NCBI GenBank assembly: GCA_963664595.2
Contig: CAXXOK010000007.1
Location: forward strand, 310,001 to 374,000
From: CAXXOK01 sp963664595
GTDB lineage: Bacteria > Bacillota > Clostridia > Christensenellales > Aristaeellaceae
Reading direction: 5' to 3'
DNA length: 64,000 nt
Made by a program: the position numbers and the translations under genes. Shown here one piece after another: positions 52,879 to 63,281 of this stretch (its first letter is position 1; the number at the start of each line of letters is the position of its first letter). The notes beneath the pieces were generated by a model. The model ran no database searches, was not told the origin of the DNA, and saw only the letters and a list, made by a program, of their open reading frames with translations.

Positions 52879-53010
52879 TTACTTTACATCAAAAACAAGA
52901 TATTTATCATTTGCATCCAGATAAGCTTTCAGTTTAGCAAACGCCTCCTCCGCAGAAGTGTACTCGTACTGGATGAACCATGTCGAATCCCGATAGCAGT
53001 ACCAAACATC
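52879..53010 (-). pseudogene. C-terminal fragment of a Cas2/SinR-like small protein
   Basis: The minus frame ending at 52879 reads DVWYCYRDSTWFIQYEYTSA then LKAYLDANDKYLVFDVK. This is the second half of the beta-alpha-beta-beta-alpha-beta ferredoxin-like proteins annotated SinR-family, related in fold to Cas2/VapD. It has no start of its own. The missing N-terminal half is at 55245-55328, 2.2 kb away on the same strand. Confidence 0.6.
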
Positions 53011-53055
53011 AAGCACATCCCTCTGTCATTGATACAATGACAGAGGGATGTGCTT
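53011..53055. terminator. perfect 21-bp inverted repeat
   Basis: Two 21-bp arms (53011-53031, 53035-53055) around ATA. It lies after the minus-strand membrane-protein gene and exactly abuts the C-terminal gene fragment, so it may be the cassette's terminator and its border. The T-tract is weak. Confidence 0.65.
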
Positions 53056-53149
53056 GTATATTGCCATTATGGCTCTACTAAGCCTGCGAAACATCGTAAA
53101 TATACGTAAGCGAGTGAGCACCATATAATCTTCTATGGTGATTCGGCAG

Positions 53150-54442
53150 TTATTCTCCTGTCAATGGAACGCATACGGAACGATCCATATCATATATCCA
53201 ATACGTATTGTTGACGGGGTTGATAGACGTTGGGTCGAAATCATCCGCTTCCGGGTTCCATGCGGGCTGATACGTTCGCGGTACAATCAGCACAGCGTCA
53301 GGCAACGCTGCGGACACGGGATTCAGTTCGAGGCGGTATGCAATATAGTCTGTTCCCTCTTCGTCTGTTTTCATCCCCCATCGGTTGCCGCCTGTCAGAT
53401 CCGCCTTGGTATCCGCATCAAGCAGGGTTACGCTCTCGCTGCGCTGTGCTTCCAATGCTTCAGATGACGCATACATGCGAAGGATGCAATATCCACCCAT
53501 GCTTGAGTATTGGAAATCCTCAATCTGATATTTGCAATCCTGCAGATCGAAAACCGTTTGAACCGGTTTCACAGCATTGATTTTATCGCTATTCAATACG
53601 ATATCGAATGTGCAATCCATGGTTTCAATTCGTTGGACCCAACCAAGCTCCCGGTATACTTTTTCATGCTCTGCCGCGCTGTATGCTGTAAAATAATCAT
53701 CTGGAATAAAGCCTGAAAGATCGCAAAATCCGGTTGAGTCTGCTGGCAGACGGTTTCCGCCGATAATACTTTCTACAGTGTCGTATCCTCTCTCAGCCAA
53801 AACCGGAGAGCTCAGAGGCTTCCAAATACTGATTTGGCAGGATAATGTGATTGTTTTTCCTTCCAGTGAGGATCGAAGAGCTGAAAACTCATCTTTCCCG
53901 ATGCCATGATAACGAGCTGTGTATTCGATTGAATCAGCTAACGCAATACCATCTATATGCCCGCCTAAAAGCTGGCCGTAGCCAAAAGAATCGGAAATAA
54001 AGCCGGGTCCCATCTCCAGAGCCAACGCCGTGCCATTAATCCGAAATTCTTTCATGGTATACATATACTGTTGATCTGTCAGATTCTGAAGCGTCCAATC
54101 CAAGTATAGGGAATCGCCCGAAAACAGATACTCGTTTAAAACGAATACGCCGTTTTCTCCCTGGATTTCTTCGCTTGGCTGGACAAGCTGCTGTTGGGCA
54201 TCCTGAGGAACCGTGCTTTGCGATCCATACAGTTGGTCGAGTATTCCCGAACGAACCAAAGCGTATGCGCTGCCGATAACAAGCAGCAGCAAGATCGTTG
54301 TCAGTAGTAAACCGGCCGATAACTTAGTCTTCACTTTTTTCCCTCCGATTATTTCAGTCATGATCCTTTCTTCCTGAGGCTTTGATACAGAAAGACCGGA
54401 AAGTGTCGCATCAATACTATTGAAAATATCGTTACTTTTCAT
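53150..54442 (-). CDS. single-pass membrane protein, probable anti-sigma factor
   Basis: A 430-residue protein: about 40 cytoplasmic residues, one membrane helix (about 43-63, LLLTTILLLLVIGSAYALV), and a large extracytoplasmic domain without recognised motif. The start overlaps the upstream ECF sigma gene by 11 bp. That order and topology fit a membrane anti-sigma factor; the short N-terminal domain would bind the sigma factor. The upstream frame is open for 77 more codons but those run through the sigma gene. Base composition is more AT-rich than the surrounding genes. Confidence 0.65.
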   Translation of the reverse strand: MKSNDIFNSIDATLSGLSVSKPQEERIMTEIIGGKKVKTKLSAGLLLTTILLLLVIGSAYALVRSGILDQLYGSQSTVPQDAQQQLVQPSEEIQGENGVFVLNEYLFSGDSLYLDWTLQNLTDQQYMYTMKEFRINGTALALEMGPGFISDSFGYGQLLGGHIDGIALADSIEYTARYHGIGKDEFSALRSSLEGKTITLSCQISIWKPLSSPVLAERGYDTVESIIGGNRLPADSTGFCDLSGFIPDDYFTAYSAAEHEKVYRELGWVQRIETMDCTFDIVLNSDKINAVKPVQTVFDLQDCKYQIEDFQYSSMGGYCILRMYASSEALEAQRSESVTLLDADTKADLTGGNRWGMKTDEEGTDYIAYRLELNPVSAALPDAVLIVPRTYQPAWNPEADDFDPTSINPVNNTYWIYDMDRSVCVPLTGE

Positions 54443-54953
54443 GATATTCACATCCTTCCCGTTTCGTGCGCATGAGAGCATACGCTTTCTGCAGCCGATT
54501 CTGCACGGCCGATCGGCTGAGTTTGAGAGCATAGCCAACTTCCGCCATGGACAGCCGCTGGTAATAATACAGTAAGACCACCTGTTTATACTTATTGGGA
54601 AGAGCCATAACGTCAAAGAATATCGCCCGGAGTTCTTCCGGGTAGTTACGAAGGGCGGGCGGGATTGTTTCAAGCGTCATCGATGGATCGACATGCCGAA
54701 CCCATGCCGACCGTTTATAATCCTTACAGGTGTTGATGGCAATTCGCATGATCCATGTTTTCGCTGAGCAGTCGTTTTTCTTGAGAAACCCATCCATTTT
54801 ACGCCAAACTTTCACAAAGGTATCCTGTAAGGCATCTTCTGCCAATGAACGGTCTGCCAAATAGGTGAAGCACATACGCAATATGCAATCACAATATTCC
54901 GCAAACCATGCTTCAAATTGCTGCAGTCTGTTATCGTCTTTATAGGTAGTCAT
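54432..54953 (-). CDS. ECF-type RNA polymerase sigma factor
   Basis: A 173-residue sigma-70 family protein of the extracytoplasmic function type. Region 2 has YCDCILRMCFTYLADRSLAEDALQDTFVKVW; region 4 has LPNKYKQVVLLYYYQRLSMAEVGYALKLS followed by AVQNRLQKA. The ATG at 54953 follows GGAG by six bases; an upstream GTG overlaps that site. It is cotranscribed with the membrane protein, forming a sigma/anti-sigma pair. Like its partner, it is AT-richer than its neighbours. Confidence 0.88.
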   Translation of the reverse strand: MTTYKDDNRLQQFEAWFAEYCDCILRMCFTYLADRSLAEDALQDTFVKVWRKMDGFLKKNDCSAKTWIMRIAINTCKDYKRSAWVRHVDPSMTLETIPPALRNYPEELRAIFFDVMALPNKYKQVVLLYYYQRLSMAEVGYALKLSRSAVQNRLQKAYALMRTKREGCEYHEK

Positions 54954-54994
54954 ACGGAACTCCTTCACCCCCCTATCTATTAGACGACAGAAAA

Positions 54995-55006
54995 GCAGAA
55001 TTCTGC
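54995..55006. promoter_or_regulatory. palindrome upstream of the ECF sigma gene
   Basis: GCAGAATTCTGC, a perfect 12-bp dyad about 40 bp before the sigma start, a candidate operator. The promoter itself was not identified. Confidence 0.4.
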
Positions 55007-55244
55007 CAATTGGAAAAATGATTAAAGAATGGTTAATTTATCGTTAAGGCATATCTCGCTAATACGCATCGATACGATTGGTTCCCTATCATATTCGCCT
55101 CCGTGTTCCATTTAGTCAATGTTTCGCTCAAATTTGCATATTGGTATCAAACGACAGCGATCTTTTTCATGGAGATTGGCTGATAGGATGCGGAGAACGA
55201 AAAACGAATCATTGTATTGATTCAGCCGTCATCAGACAGTTGTC

Positions 55245-55328
55245 ATTGGAAGCCCCTTTGATTCCCCTGAACACTTTTTTATACTCCTTCCCATCCTTGC
55301 GTAAATCATAGGAGATCATTAAAACCAT
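55245..55328 (-). pseudogene. N-terminal fragment of a Cas2/SinR-like small protein
   Basis: Starts ATG at 55328 with AGGAGG eight bases upstream and reads MVLMISYDLRKDGKEYKKVF followed by RGIKGASN, the first beta strand and helix of the family. Past 55245 the frame runs 12 more unrelated codons to a stop at 55209. Joined to the 52879-53010 fragment it gives one continuous protein of about 72 residues. The 55329-55460 stretch shows no gene. Confidence 0.6.
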
Positions 55329-55465
55329 AGATCATTCCTCCTGCCGAGCGTTTTCTACACGTGCCATATACTGCCTCACAATTTTCTTCTATTGGTAGTT
55401 TGCCAGGCTAATTTAGCGACTGGAATAGCTTGAACACATCACAGAATCTCACGAAACCCACCCCC

Positions 55466-55494
55466 TTGACAGGGCCGCGCACGCGTGCTATGCT
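55466..55494 (+). promoter_or_regulatory. promoter of the thrS leader
   Basis: TTGACA (55466-55471), 17-bp spacer, TATGCT (55489-55494). Confidence 0.8.
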
Positions 55495-55499
55495 GTTTG

Positions 55500-55734
55500 C
55501 AATCGTTGGATGACGCGGAACGCGCCACTCCCGGGCACTGCCAAAGAGATTGCCGTCACCGGCTGAAAGCGGCAAGCAGCGCAAGGAGACCGGACACCAT
55601 TCGCAGACAACGCGCCCGACCCCCGTTACAGGGTTTCAGAAAGCGGAAGCGAGCTGCGGCTTGCCTCAAGCAGGGTGGAACCACGAACGATATTCGTCCG
55701 TCCCCGCATTGTATGCGGGGGCGGATTTTATTTT
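55500..55734 (+). promoter_or_regulatory. T-box riboswitch controlling thrS
   Basis: The T-box sequence AGGGTGGAACCACG is at 55672-55685; its TGGA would pair with the tRNA 3' end. Stem I's distal part AAAGAGATTGCC...GGCTGAAAGCGGC is seen near 55542-55575. A threonine specifier ACC is available near 55588-55602, though I cannot fix which one. The terminator is a 12-bp stem (55698-55709 with 55713-55724) followed by ATTTTATTTT. Uncharged tRNA-Thr should stabilise the antiterminator and raise thrS expression. Confidence 0.88.
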
Positions 55735-55748
55735 AGGGAGGTATCATC

Positions 55749-57656
<1,908 letters not shown>

Positions 57657-57668
57657 CGGAGGCGCCCA

Positions 57669-58034
57669 ATGGCCGAGCACAGTTCATCCGCCGATGTGGA
57701 CCGGTATATCGCCGCCGCGCCGCCTGCCGTGCAGCCGCTGCTGCACCGCGTGCGCGTGCTGATCCGCGCCGAAGCGCCCGACGCCGCGGAGATCATCTCC
57801 TACGGCATGCCCGCATATCGGGGGCGTCGTGTGCTGGTGTACTTCGCAGCCGCCAAAGCCCATCTGGGGTTCTATCCCACACCAAACGCCATCGTACGGT
57901 TTCGGGATGAACTTGCGCAATACAAAACCTCCAAGGGTGCTATCCAGTTTCCCTACGCCCGTCCGCTGCCGGAGGAACTGATCCGGGAGATGGTGCGGTT
58001 CCGCGTACAGGAAGACGCCGCGCAAAATCCATAA
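57669..58034 (+). CDS. DUF1801 (YdhG-like) protein
   Basis: A 121-residue protein of the DUF1801/YdhG fold. Family features are VDRYIAAAPPAVQPLLHRVR, the ISYGMPAYRGRRVLVYFAAAKAHLGFYP block and YKTSKGAIQFPY near the C-terminus. Function unknown; related to iron-chaperone frataxin-like folds. It starts 12 bp after thrS with GGAGG upstream and is probably cotranscribed with it. Confidence 0.85.
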   Translation: MAEHSSSADVDRYIAAAPPAVQPLLHRVRVLIRAEAPDAAEIISYGMPAYRGRRVLVYFAAAKAHLGFYPTPNAIVRFRDELAQYKTSKGAIQFPYARPLPEELIREMVRFRVQEDAAQNP

Positions 58035-58053
58035 CAAAAGCCAATCAAATCAA

Positions 58054-58081
58054 GGGGCCGCTTGTTCAGGCAAGCGGCCCT
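58054..58081 (+). terminator. terminator hairpin, left copy
   Basis: An 11-bp GC stem (GGGCCGCTTG and complement) followed by CTTATG. A copy matching 25 of 28 bases is at 58269-58296. Confidence 0.7.
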
Positions 58082-58089
58082 CTTATGTT

Positions 58090-58264
58090 GTAAAGCAATG
58101 TGAGTTCATGGCTGTTTGCCGTGTCAGTGTAGGGTAAAAACCCTTTCCCTGGGTTCTGGCAGAGCTCCAAAGCCTTGCATTATACCCCCCCATAAAAGCG
58201 AGCGGGCAGCGCTCCAAGCGCTATGAAGCGAGCGGCCATAGCGACCCGAAAAGAATTTTTAACA
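58090..58264 (+). repeat. structured repeat, copy D (diverged)
   Basis: A diverged copy of the 173-bp repeat: GTCAGTGTAGGG, AAACCCTTTCCCTGGG, GAGCTCCAAAGCCTTGC, then AAGCGAGCGGGC with GCTCCAAGCGCTATGAAGCG and CGACCCGAAAAG. The order of blocks matches copy C throughout, though many stems are altered. It lies between two copies of the DUF1801 gene's terminator hairpin. Confidence 0.75.
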
Positions 58265-58268
58265 GGTA

Positions 58269-58310
58269 AGGGCCGCTTGCTAAGGCAAGCGGCCCTGTTG
58301 TTTGTTCCCC
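58269..58310 (+). terminator. terminator hairpin, right copy
   Basis: Hairpin 58269-58296 followed by GTTGTTTGTT. It faces the end of the minus-strand ABC operon. Confidence 0.75.
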
Positions 58311-58346
58311 GGGAACAACTATTGTTCAGATGTTAACGCCGGATCA

Positions 58347-59954
58347 TTATTCGCCATACGCGGCGTTGTATTTCTCCATGCGCTCGTCGATGATCGCCTG
58401 GCCGCCGGAGGACAGGTAGTCCGCCATACCGGCATCCCACACGGCGTCAAAGTCTTCCATGGAAGCATTGATCGCGGTGTTGAGGGTTTCATCACGTTTT
58501 TCTTTCAGCACTTCGCCCATGCCTTCCTCAGCAGCGATTGAGCCGAGGTTGATGTTTGCAAAGGAAATACCATTCTGCATCGCCATGGCCCACGCAGTTT
58601 CAACGTAGGAAGGCTCGACACCGGCATAGCTGAGCGCCTTGGTCTGGGCGTTCAGGGCTGCATCTCCCTGATCCAGGCCATTGATGATCATGGTCGTGTC
58701 AATGTTGTTGGAGGACTCACGCGTGTAATATCCGGGATCGGGCGTCAGAAGGGTCTTCACGCCATCGGCATTGTATTCCCAAGTGATACCCTCTTCGCCG
58801 AATTGCAGGTACATACGGTTTTCCAGCTTCGCCATCCAGTTCAGATAGAGCAGCGAGGCAAGGGGTTCTGTGTTGGTGTTCGGGAAGAAGATGTAGATGC
58901 CGTTGGAGCTGTAGAGCACCTTGCGGCTAATGCCGGCATCATTGAGGAACGGATCAATCGCGATGAATTTGGCATCTTCGCCGCGCTGGTCAATCAGCAT
59001 CTTGTAAATGCTCTCGTCACCCTTGGTGTAGGGATAATCCCAGTTGGATTCGAACGCGCCTACAAAGCCGGCTTTGATCAGGTTGTCCACAGCCGAATCA
59101 CCCATGGCATACAGGGAGAAATCCTGAAGGATCAGCCCATCGTTGAACCACTTGTTCAGCAGGCGTGCGCCTTCCTTAGCGCCCGGGTACAGGAATTGGC
59201 GGTCGTCATAGCCATAGATATAGTTGGTCTTGTCGGTAACATCCTCTTCGCTTACAAAGGAGAAGAGAATATTGTTGGCGACCCAGCCCACATCTTCCGT
59301 CATAGAGAACGGAACCATCATGCTGGCATCATCGCCCAGCAGAGTTTCCGCGTTGTCTTTGAAGGCAACCAGCATGTCTTCAAATTCCTGCGTCGTGGTC
59401 GGGATTGCCAGTCCGAGTTTCTCCAGCCAGTCTTCACGCACGAAGGTATTGATACGGCTCGTCTCAATACGCACGGCGGGAATGGCATAGATCGTGCCTT
59501 CGTTCGGATCCAGCTTCCAGGTGAGGTTGGTGCCGAAGAATTCGGTCATATCGGTCAGGTATTCGGCATACTCCTCCAGCAGCGGAGCAAGATCCATTAC
59601 GGCATCCTGTTTGAAGTAGGTCTCAATGGTGCCATCGGAATAGGTGTAGCTCACATCGCACGCCGTTCCGGCTGCCAGGTAGGTGGGAAGGTTGTCAGAT
59701 TCGGTCCAGCGGGGGGTGGTTACAAACTCAACCTTAACGTTGTACTGATCGAGCATGCTCTTTTTGATGAAGTCGATGAACACGTTGTTGTCAACGTCCC
59801 AGCCTTCGGTGTCGCGGTCAAAGTGCGCTACGGTGATGGTACGGGTTTCGGTAAACTTGCCGTCCACAAAGCCGGAATCCTCGGCCATTGCGAGCGGAGC
59901 CATTACGGAAACCAACAGCATCGTGGTTACGAGAATTGCGAGTAGTTTTTTCAT
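58347..59954 (-). CDS. ABC transporter extracellular solute-binding protein (family 1, LplA-like)
   Basis: A 535-residue binding protein, the third gene of an Lpl-type importer. It has a signal peptide ending AMA-E with no lipobox cysteine, then the usual two-lobe layout with WDVDNNVFIDFIKKSM, FVREDWLEKLGLAIPTTTQEFEDML and the hinge-side NGIYIFFPNTNTEPLASLLYLNWM. Lpl-type proteins generally bind oligosaccharides. Its ATPase is not encoded here, as is usual for this group, which shares an MsmK-like ATPase. Confidence 0.88.
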   Translation of the reverse strand: MKKLLAILVTTMLLVSVMAPLAMAEDSGFVDGKFTETRTITVAHFDRDTEGWDVDNNVFIDFIKKSMLDQYNVKVEFVTTPRWTESDNLPTYLAAGTACDVSYTYSDGTIETYFKQDAVMDLAPLLEEYAEYLTDMTEFFGTNLTWKLDPNEGTIYAIPAVRIETSRINTFVREDWLEKLGLAIPTTTQEFEDMLVAFKDNAETLLGDDASMMVPFSMTEDVGWVANNILFSFVSEEDVTDKTNYIYGYDDRQFLYPGAKEGARLLNKWFNDGLILQDFSLYAMGDSAVDNLIKAGFVGAFESNWDYPYTKGDESIYKMLIDQRGEDAKFIAIDPFLNDAGISRKVLYSSNGIYIFFPNTNTEPLASLLYLNWMAKLENRMYLQFGEEGITWEYNADGVKTLLTPDPGYYTRESSNNIDTTMIINGLDQGDAALNAQTKALSYAGVEPSYVETAWAMAMQNGISFANINLGSIAAEEGMGEVLKEKRDETLNTAINASMEDFDAVWDAGMADYLSSGGQAIIDERMEKYNAAYGE

Positions 59955-60016
59955 GGTTTGCCCTCCTTTTTATTTTACCATAAACACTGCCCGTACAAGG
60001 CGTGTTGGGTACCGGT

Positions 60017-60889
60017 TCAGCCCTTCATAGCGCCCAGCGTTACCCCTGCGATAAAGTAGCGCTGCAGCCAGGGATAGATCATTAAAATCGGAATGGTAGC
60101 AAACATCACGGCGGCAGCTTTCAGGGCGTCCGAAGCGCCCGGCGTGGAAAAGCCCTCCTGGGTTGCGGCATCCAGGCTCTCCTTGCTCTGGATGATGTTG
60201 TACAAAAGCAATTGTATTGGATAGTAGGTTTTATTCTGCGGCATAAACATCAAAGCGTCCGAATATCCGTTCCACCGGCCGACCGCGTAAAACAGCGACA
60301 GGGTGGCGATTACGGAGGTGGAAAGCGGCAGATAGATGGAAATCAGGATGCGCACAGGGTTTGCGCCGTCAATCTCAGCAGATTCCCGCAGGCTTTCCGG
60401 AACGTTTTGCAGGAATGTGCGCATGATGATCATGTTAAACACGCTGAGACAATAAGGAATCGCCAGAACAAACGGGGTATTGATCATATTCAGATCTCTG
60501 AACAACAGGTAATTGGGTATCGTACCGGCGTTAAAGTACATGGTCAGCATAATTGCCCCGTTGATAAATTTCCGTCCCTTGAGCTTTGGGAAAATGAGCG
60601 GATAGGCACACAATGTGGTCATGGTCATCGACAGGAGCGTACACGCGACCGTGAGTATGGCTGTCCAAGCCAGCGCCCAGGTATAGGTTGTGTCTTTCAG
60701 CACCAACGAATACGCCGTAAAATCGATATCAACCGGCCAAAGGTACACTTCGCTGCGGATCAGCGCCTGAGGGGAGCTGAACGAACGGACAAACACGTTC
60801 CATACCGGGAGAAAGAAGATTAAGATCATGAAAACGCAGAGCACCACGACAAAGTAATCCCCGTATCTGGATGTTTTAGATTTAATCAT
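60017..60889 (-). CDS. carbohydrate ABC transporter permease (LplC/MalG-like)
   Basis: A 290-residue permease with six membrane helices. The ABC-binding EAA-like loop is ESAEIDGANPVRILISIYLPLS. The C-terminus IYPWLQRYFIAGVTLGAMKG is typical of the second permease of oligosaccharide importers. It starts with GGGGGTG upstream and follows the first permease by 13 bp. Confidence 0.92.
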   Translation of the reverse strand: MIKSKTSRYGDYFVVVLCVFMILIFFLPVWNVFVRSFSSPQALIRSEVYLWPVDIDFTAYSLVLKDTTYTWALAWTAILTVACTLLSMTMTTLCAYPLIFPKLKGRKFINGAIMLTMYFNAGTIPNYLLFRDLNMINTPFVLAIPYCLSVFNMIIMRTFLQNVPESLRESAEIDGANPVRILISIYLPLSTSVIATLSLFYAVGRWNGYSDALMFMPQNKTYYPIQLLLYNIIQSKESLDAATQEGFSTPGASDALKAAAVMFATIPILMIYPWLQRYFIAGVTLGAMKG

Positions 60890-60902
60890 TCACTTCACCC
60901 CC

Positions 60903-61853
60903 TTACCACAGTCCGGTTTCGCCAAGGCGCTTGGCAAACGTGTTGGTGATCAGCAAAAACATCACACCGACAATGGACTGGAACAGGCCAACCGCTGTTG
61001 CCAGCGATTGCTGGGTGCCTTTGATGCCGTAATTGTACACAAAGACAGACAGTACATTGGAAACATCTTTCACCAGCGTGTTGCTCATCGCGTATGGCTG
61101 ATCAAAATCGCTGGCGATAATATAGCCCATACGGATAATCAGCAGGATGACGATGGTTGATTTCAGCCCCGGCAGGGTAATGTGCCAAATCTTACGCATT
61201 CTGCTGGCGCCGTCCACTGACGCCGCCTCGTAAAGCTCCGGATTGATGCCGGTAAGCGCCGCCAGATAGATGATCGTGTTCCAGCCTACGCTTTGCCATA
61301 TTCCCAGGAAAATATAGGTCCAAATCCAATGGGTAGAATCATCCAGAAACGGAATGGATTCAAATCCCATGTTCCGCAGCACCGTGTTAACCAGGCCAAA
61401 CCTTGTGGCAAACAGCTGCAGCGCCAGCCCGGAAATGATAACCCAGGACAGGAAATGAGGCATATAAGCAACCGTCTGCGTCAGGCGCTTGAATTTCCGG
61501 TAAGGCAGCTCGTTGAGAATAATCGCCAGAATAATCGGCGCCGGGAAGCCCAGGATCAGGTTCATCAGGTTGAGCATGATCGTGTTTCGCAGCGCGTTAT
61601 AGAAATCCTTATTCGAGAATGCTTTAATAAAATGCTCAAATCCGTTGTCTTTGGCCCAGCTCATGTCCCATGCACTTTTTGTGATGGAAAACTTTTTAAA
61701 CGCAATTTGAATATAGGTCATCGGAATGTACTTGAAAATCAAGAAATAGATCAAGGGTAGGGCCAGCATTGCATAAAGGGACCAATACCTTTTCAGATAC
61801 ATACGGGACCGGTACCGCCTGAGTTTCTTCTCCGTTTGGGCAATTGATGTCAT
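60903..61853 (-). CDS. carbohydrate ABC transporter permease (LplB/MalF-like)
   Basis: A 316-residue permease, first in the operon. The basic N-terminus RRYRSRMYLKRYWSLYAML leads into six helices; the EAA loop is YEAASVDGASRMRKIWHITLPGL. SAWDMSWAKDNGFEHFIKAF is typical of LplB-like subunits. With the second permease it forms the channel for the LplA-like protein. Confidence 0.92.
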   Translation of the reverse strand: MTSIAQTEKKLRRYRSRMYLKRYWSLYAMLALPLIYFLIFKYIPMTYIQIAFKKFSITKSAWDMSWAKDNGFEHFIKAFSNKDFYNALRNTIMLNLMNLILGFPAPIILAIILNELPYRKFKRLTQTVAYMPHFLSWVIISGLALQLFATRFGLVNTVLRNMGFESIPFLDDSTHWIWTYIFLGIWQSVGWNTIIYLAALTGINPELYEAASVDGASRMRKIWHITLPGLKSTIVILLIIRMGYIIASDFDQPYAMSNTLVKDVSNVLSVFVYNYGIKGTQQSLATAVGLFQSIVGVMFLLITNTFAKRLGETGLW

Positions 61854-62009
61854 TTTTCTCGTCCTTCACATTGAATCTACTGAACCAAGAACGGTTCCGT
61901 GTCTGGTTTTACGCATTGTGCCCGCGCACATTTTTAAGTGGATAATGTATGTTAGTATGTAACCAACATCCTGCCTAAAAATCGGGTGATATCTTATTCC
62001 AATATCAAC

Positions 62010-62038
62010 AGTATAATTTTACTCATAGAATAAGTCAA
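62010..62038 (-). promoter_or_regulatory. promoter of the Lpl-type ABC operon
   Basis: Minus strand TTGACT (62033-62038), 17-bp spacer, TATACT (62010-62015). The leader of about 150 nt contains GTTGGTTACATACTAAC, a possible operator near 61949-61965. The rest of the 61854-62230 gap is AT-rich without a gene. Confidence 0.8.
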
Positions 62039-62224
62039 TACTTTCCGGCATTCTTTCTCGTGAATTTATGAAAACTTAACTTTTGCTCGATTACTCTCGG
62101 CATTACCGAATTGCTTCTGCACAAGTGCGCTGTCGGCCATTTGCTACTTCTCTAAGTACCTTCTCTTCCGTCCGTTATGCAACGCATGAATGATAGCACT
62201 GCCCATCCGCACAGGTGAAAACGC

Positions 62225-62268
62225 AAAGAAATACAGCGGGAACCGACGGTTCCCGCTGTATCTTTTTG
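62225..62268. terminator. strong bidirectional terminator
   Basis: A 14-bp perfect stem (62231-62244 with 62248-62261) around GAC, with CTTTTT on plus and TTTCTTTG on minus. It ends the degV transcript. Confidence 0.88.
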
Positions 62269-62283
62269 CACTTATCTATTCTT

Positions 62284-63171
62284 TTAGTCTACCCGCTCCT
62301 TGCCCCAGAAAAACAGGGCAACCGTGCCAGGGCCCGTATGGCTGCCGATGGTGGTGCCGATATCGTGAATCACGGGCTCGCCGGTAAGCTTGGGGAAGGT
62401 AGCCTTCACCAGCTCCGCTACAGCCTGCGCATCTTCCATGCAATAGGATTGGGACAGAAAGCATTTCCCCGTATAGCTCAGCCCGTCCGTGGCATTATCC
62501 ACCATCCGGTTAACGATTTCCTTGATTACCTTATGCTTGGAGCGCACTTTGGCGCGCGGCACCAGCCTGCCGTTATGATCCACGTTCATCAGCGGGCAGA
62601 TCTTCATCAGTGTGCCCACAAACCCTGCCGTTTTCGAAATACGGCCGCCCTTAATAAAAAAGGTGAGATCAGTGGAGAAAAACCAATGATGCATTTTCAG
62701 CTTGTTCTCTTCTACCCAGGCATGCACTTCGTCAATCGAAAGACCTTCGTCGCGCATATCCGCCAGCTTATCCATCAGCAGGCCATAGCCCGAGGATGCC
62801 GCCAGCGAATCCACAACATAAATCTTTCTGTCTGGGTATCTTTCCTTCAGACTTTCCGCGGCGATCACGGCGGAGTTATAGGAGCCGGAAATCCCCGATG
62901 ACAGCGTGAGGTGCAGAATATCCTTGCCATCTTCCAGGAAGTTAGTAAAATACGCTTCGTACTCATCGGCGTTTACCTGGGATGTGCTGGTTTCCGCCCC
63001 ATTGATCATGCGCTCGTAAAACTCGTCAAACGGCATGGATTTTCCCAAATCATCATTCATCTGCACACCGTCGATGGAATAATGAAAACAGATATATTGG
63101 ATATTCCGGGCAATAAACTCTTCTTGTGACAAATCGGCCGTGGAACAGCAGCTGAGAATATATTCGTTCAC
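62284..63171 (-). CDS. DegV family fatty acid-binding protein
   Basis: A 295-residue DegV-fold protein; such proteins (FakB) hold a fatty acid for phosphorylation by FakA. Typical blocks are SCCSTADLSQEEF at the start, ETSTSQVNADEYEAYF, LTLSSGISGSYNSA, YVVDSLAASSGYGLL and FFSTDLTFFIKGGRISK. The GTG at 63171 is preferred: GGAGGG lies eight bases upstream, whereas the TTG at 63189 overlaps that site. The FakA gene is not in the window. Confidence 0.9.
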   Translation of the reverse strand: MNEYILSCCSTADLSQEEFIARNIQYICFHYSIDGVQMNDDLGKSMPFDEFYERMINGAETSTSQVNADEYEAYFTNFLEDGKDILHLTLSSGISGSYNSAVIAAESLKERYPDRKIYVVDSLAASSGYGLLMDKLADMRDEGLSIDEVHAWVEENKLKMHHWFFSTDLTFFIKGGRISKTAGFVGTLMKICPLMNVDHNGRLVPRAKVRSKHKVIKEIVNRMVDNATDGLSYTGKCFLSQSYCMEDAQAVAELVKATFPKLTGEPVIHDIGTTIGSHTGPGTVALFFWGKERVD

Positions 63172-63213
63172 GGTATCCGCCCTCCTCAACAGTATCGGTA
63201 TGGGTTATGGTCT

Positions 63214-63242
63214 ATCATACCAAAGTTTACGCGAAAAAGCAA
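63214..63242 (-). promoter_or_regulatory. promoter of degV
   Basis: Minus strand TTGCTT (63237-63242), 17-bp spacer, TATGAT (63214-63219), 42 bp before the GTG. Confidence 0.65.
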
Positions 63243-63281
63243 TTTGCTACGCGCACATACGGCAAAAACTGTGTAGGTTTG

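Noticed and set aside
55078..55311. 77-codon frame on plus between the sigma gene and thrS
   Set aside because: No ribosome-binding site, antisense to the split-gene fragment, unconvincing composition.
52879..55328. Evidence of a CRISPR-Cas locus from the Cas2-like fragments
   Set aside because: No repeat array and no other cas genes are nearby; SinR/VapD-type proteins share the fold.
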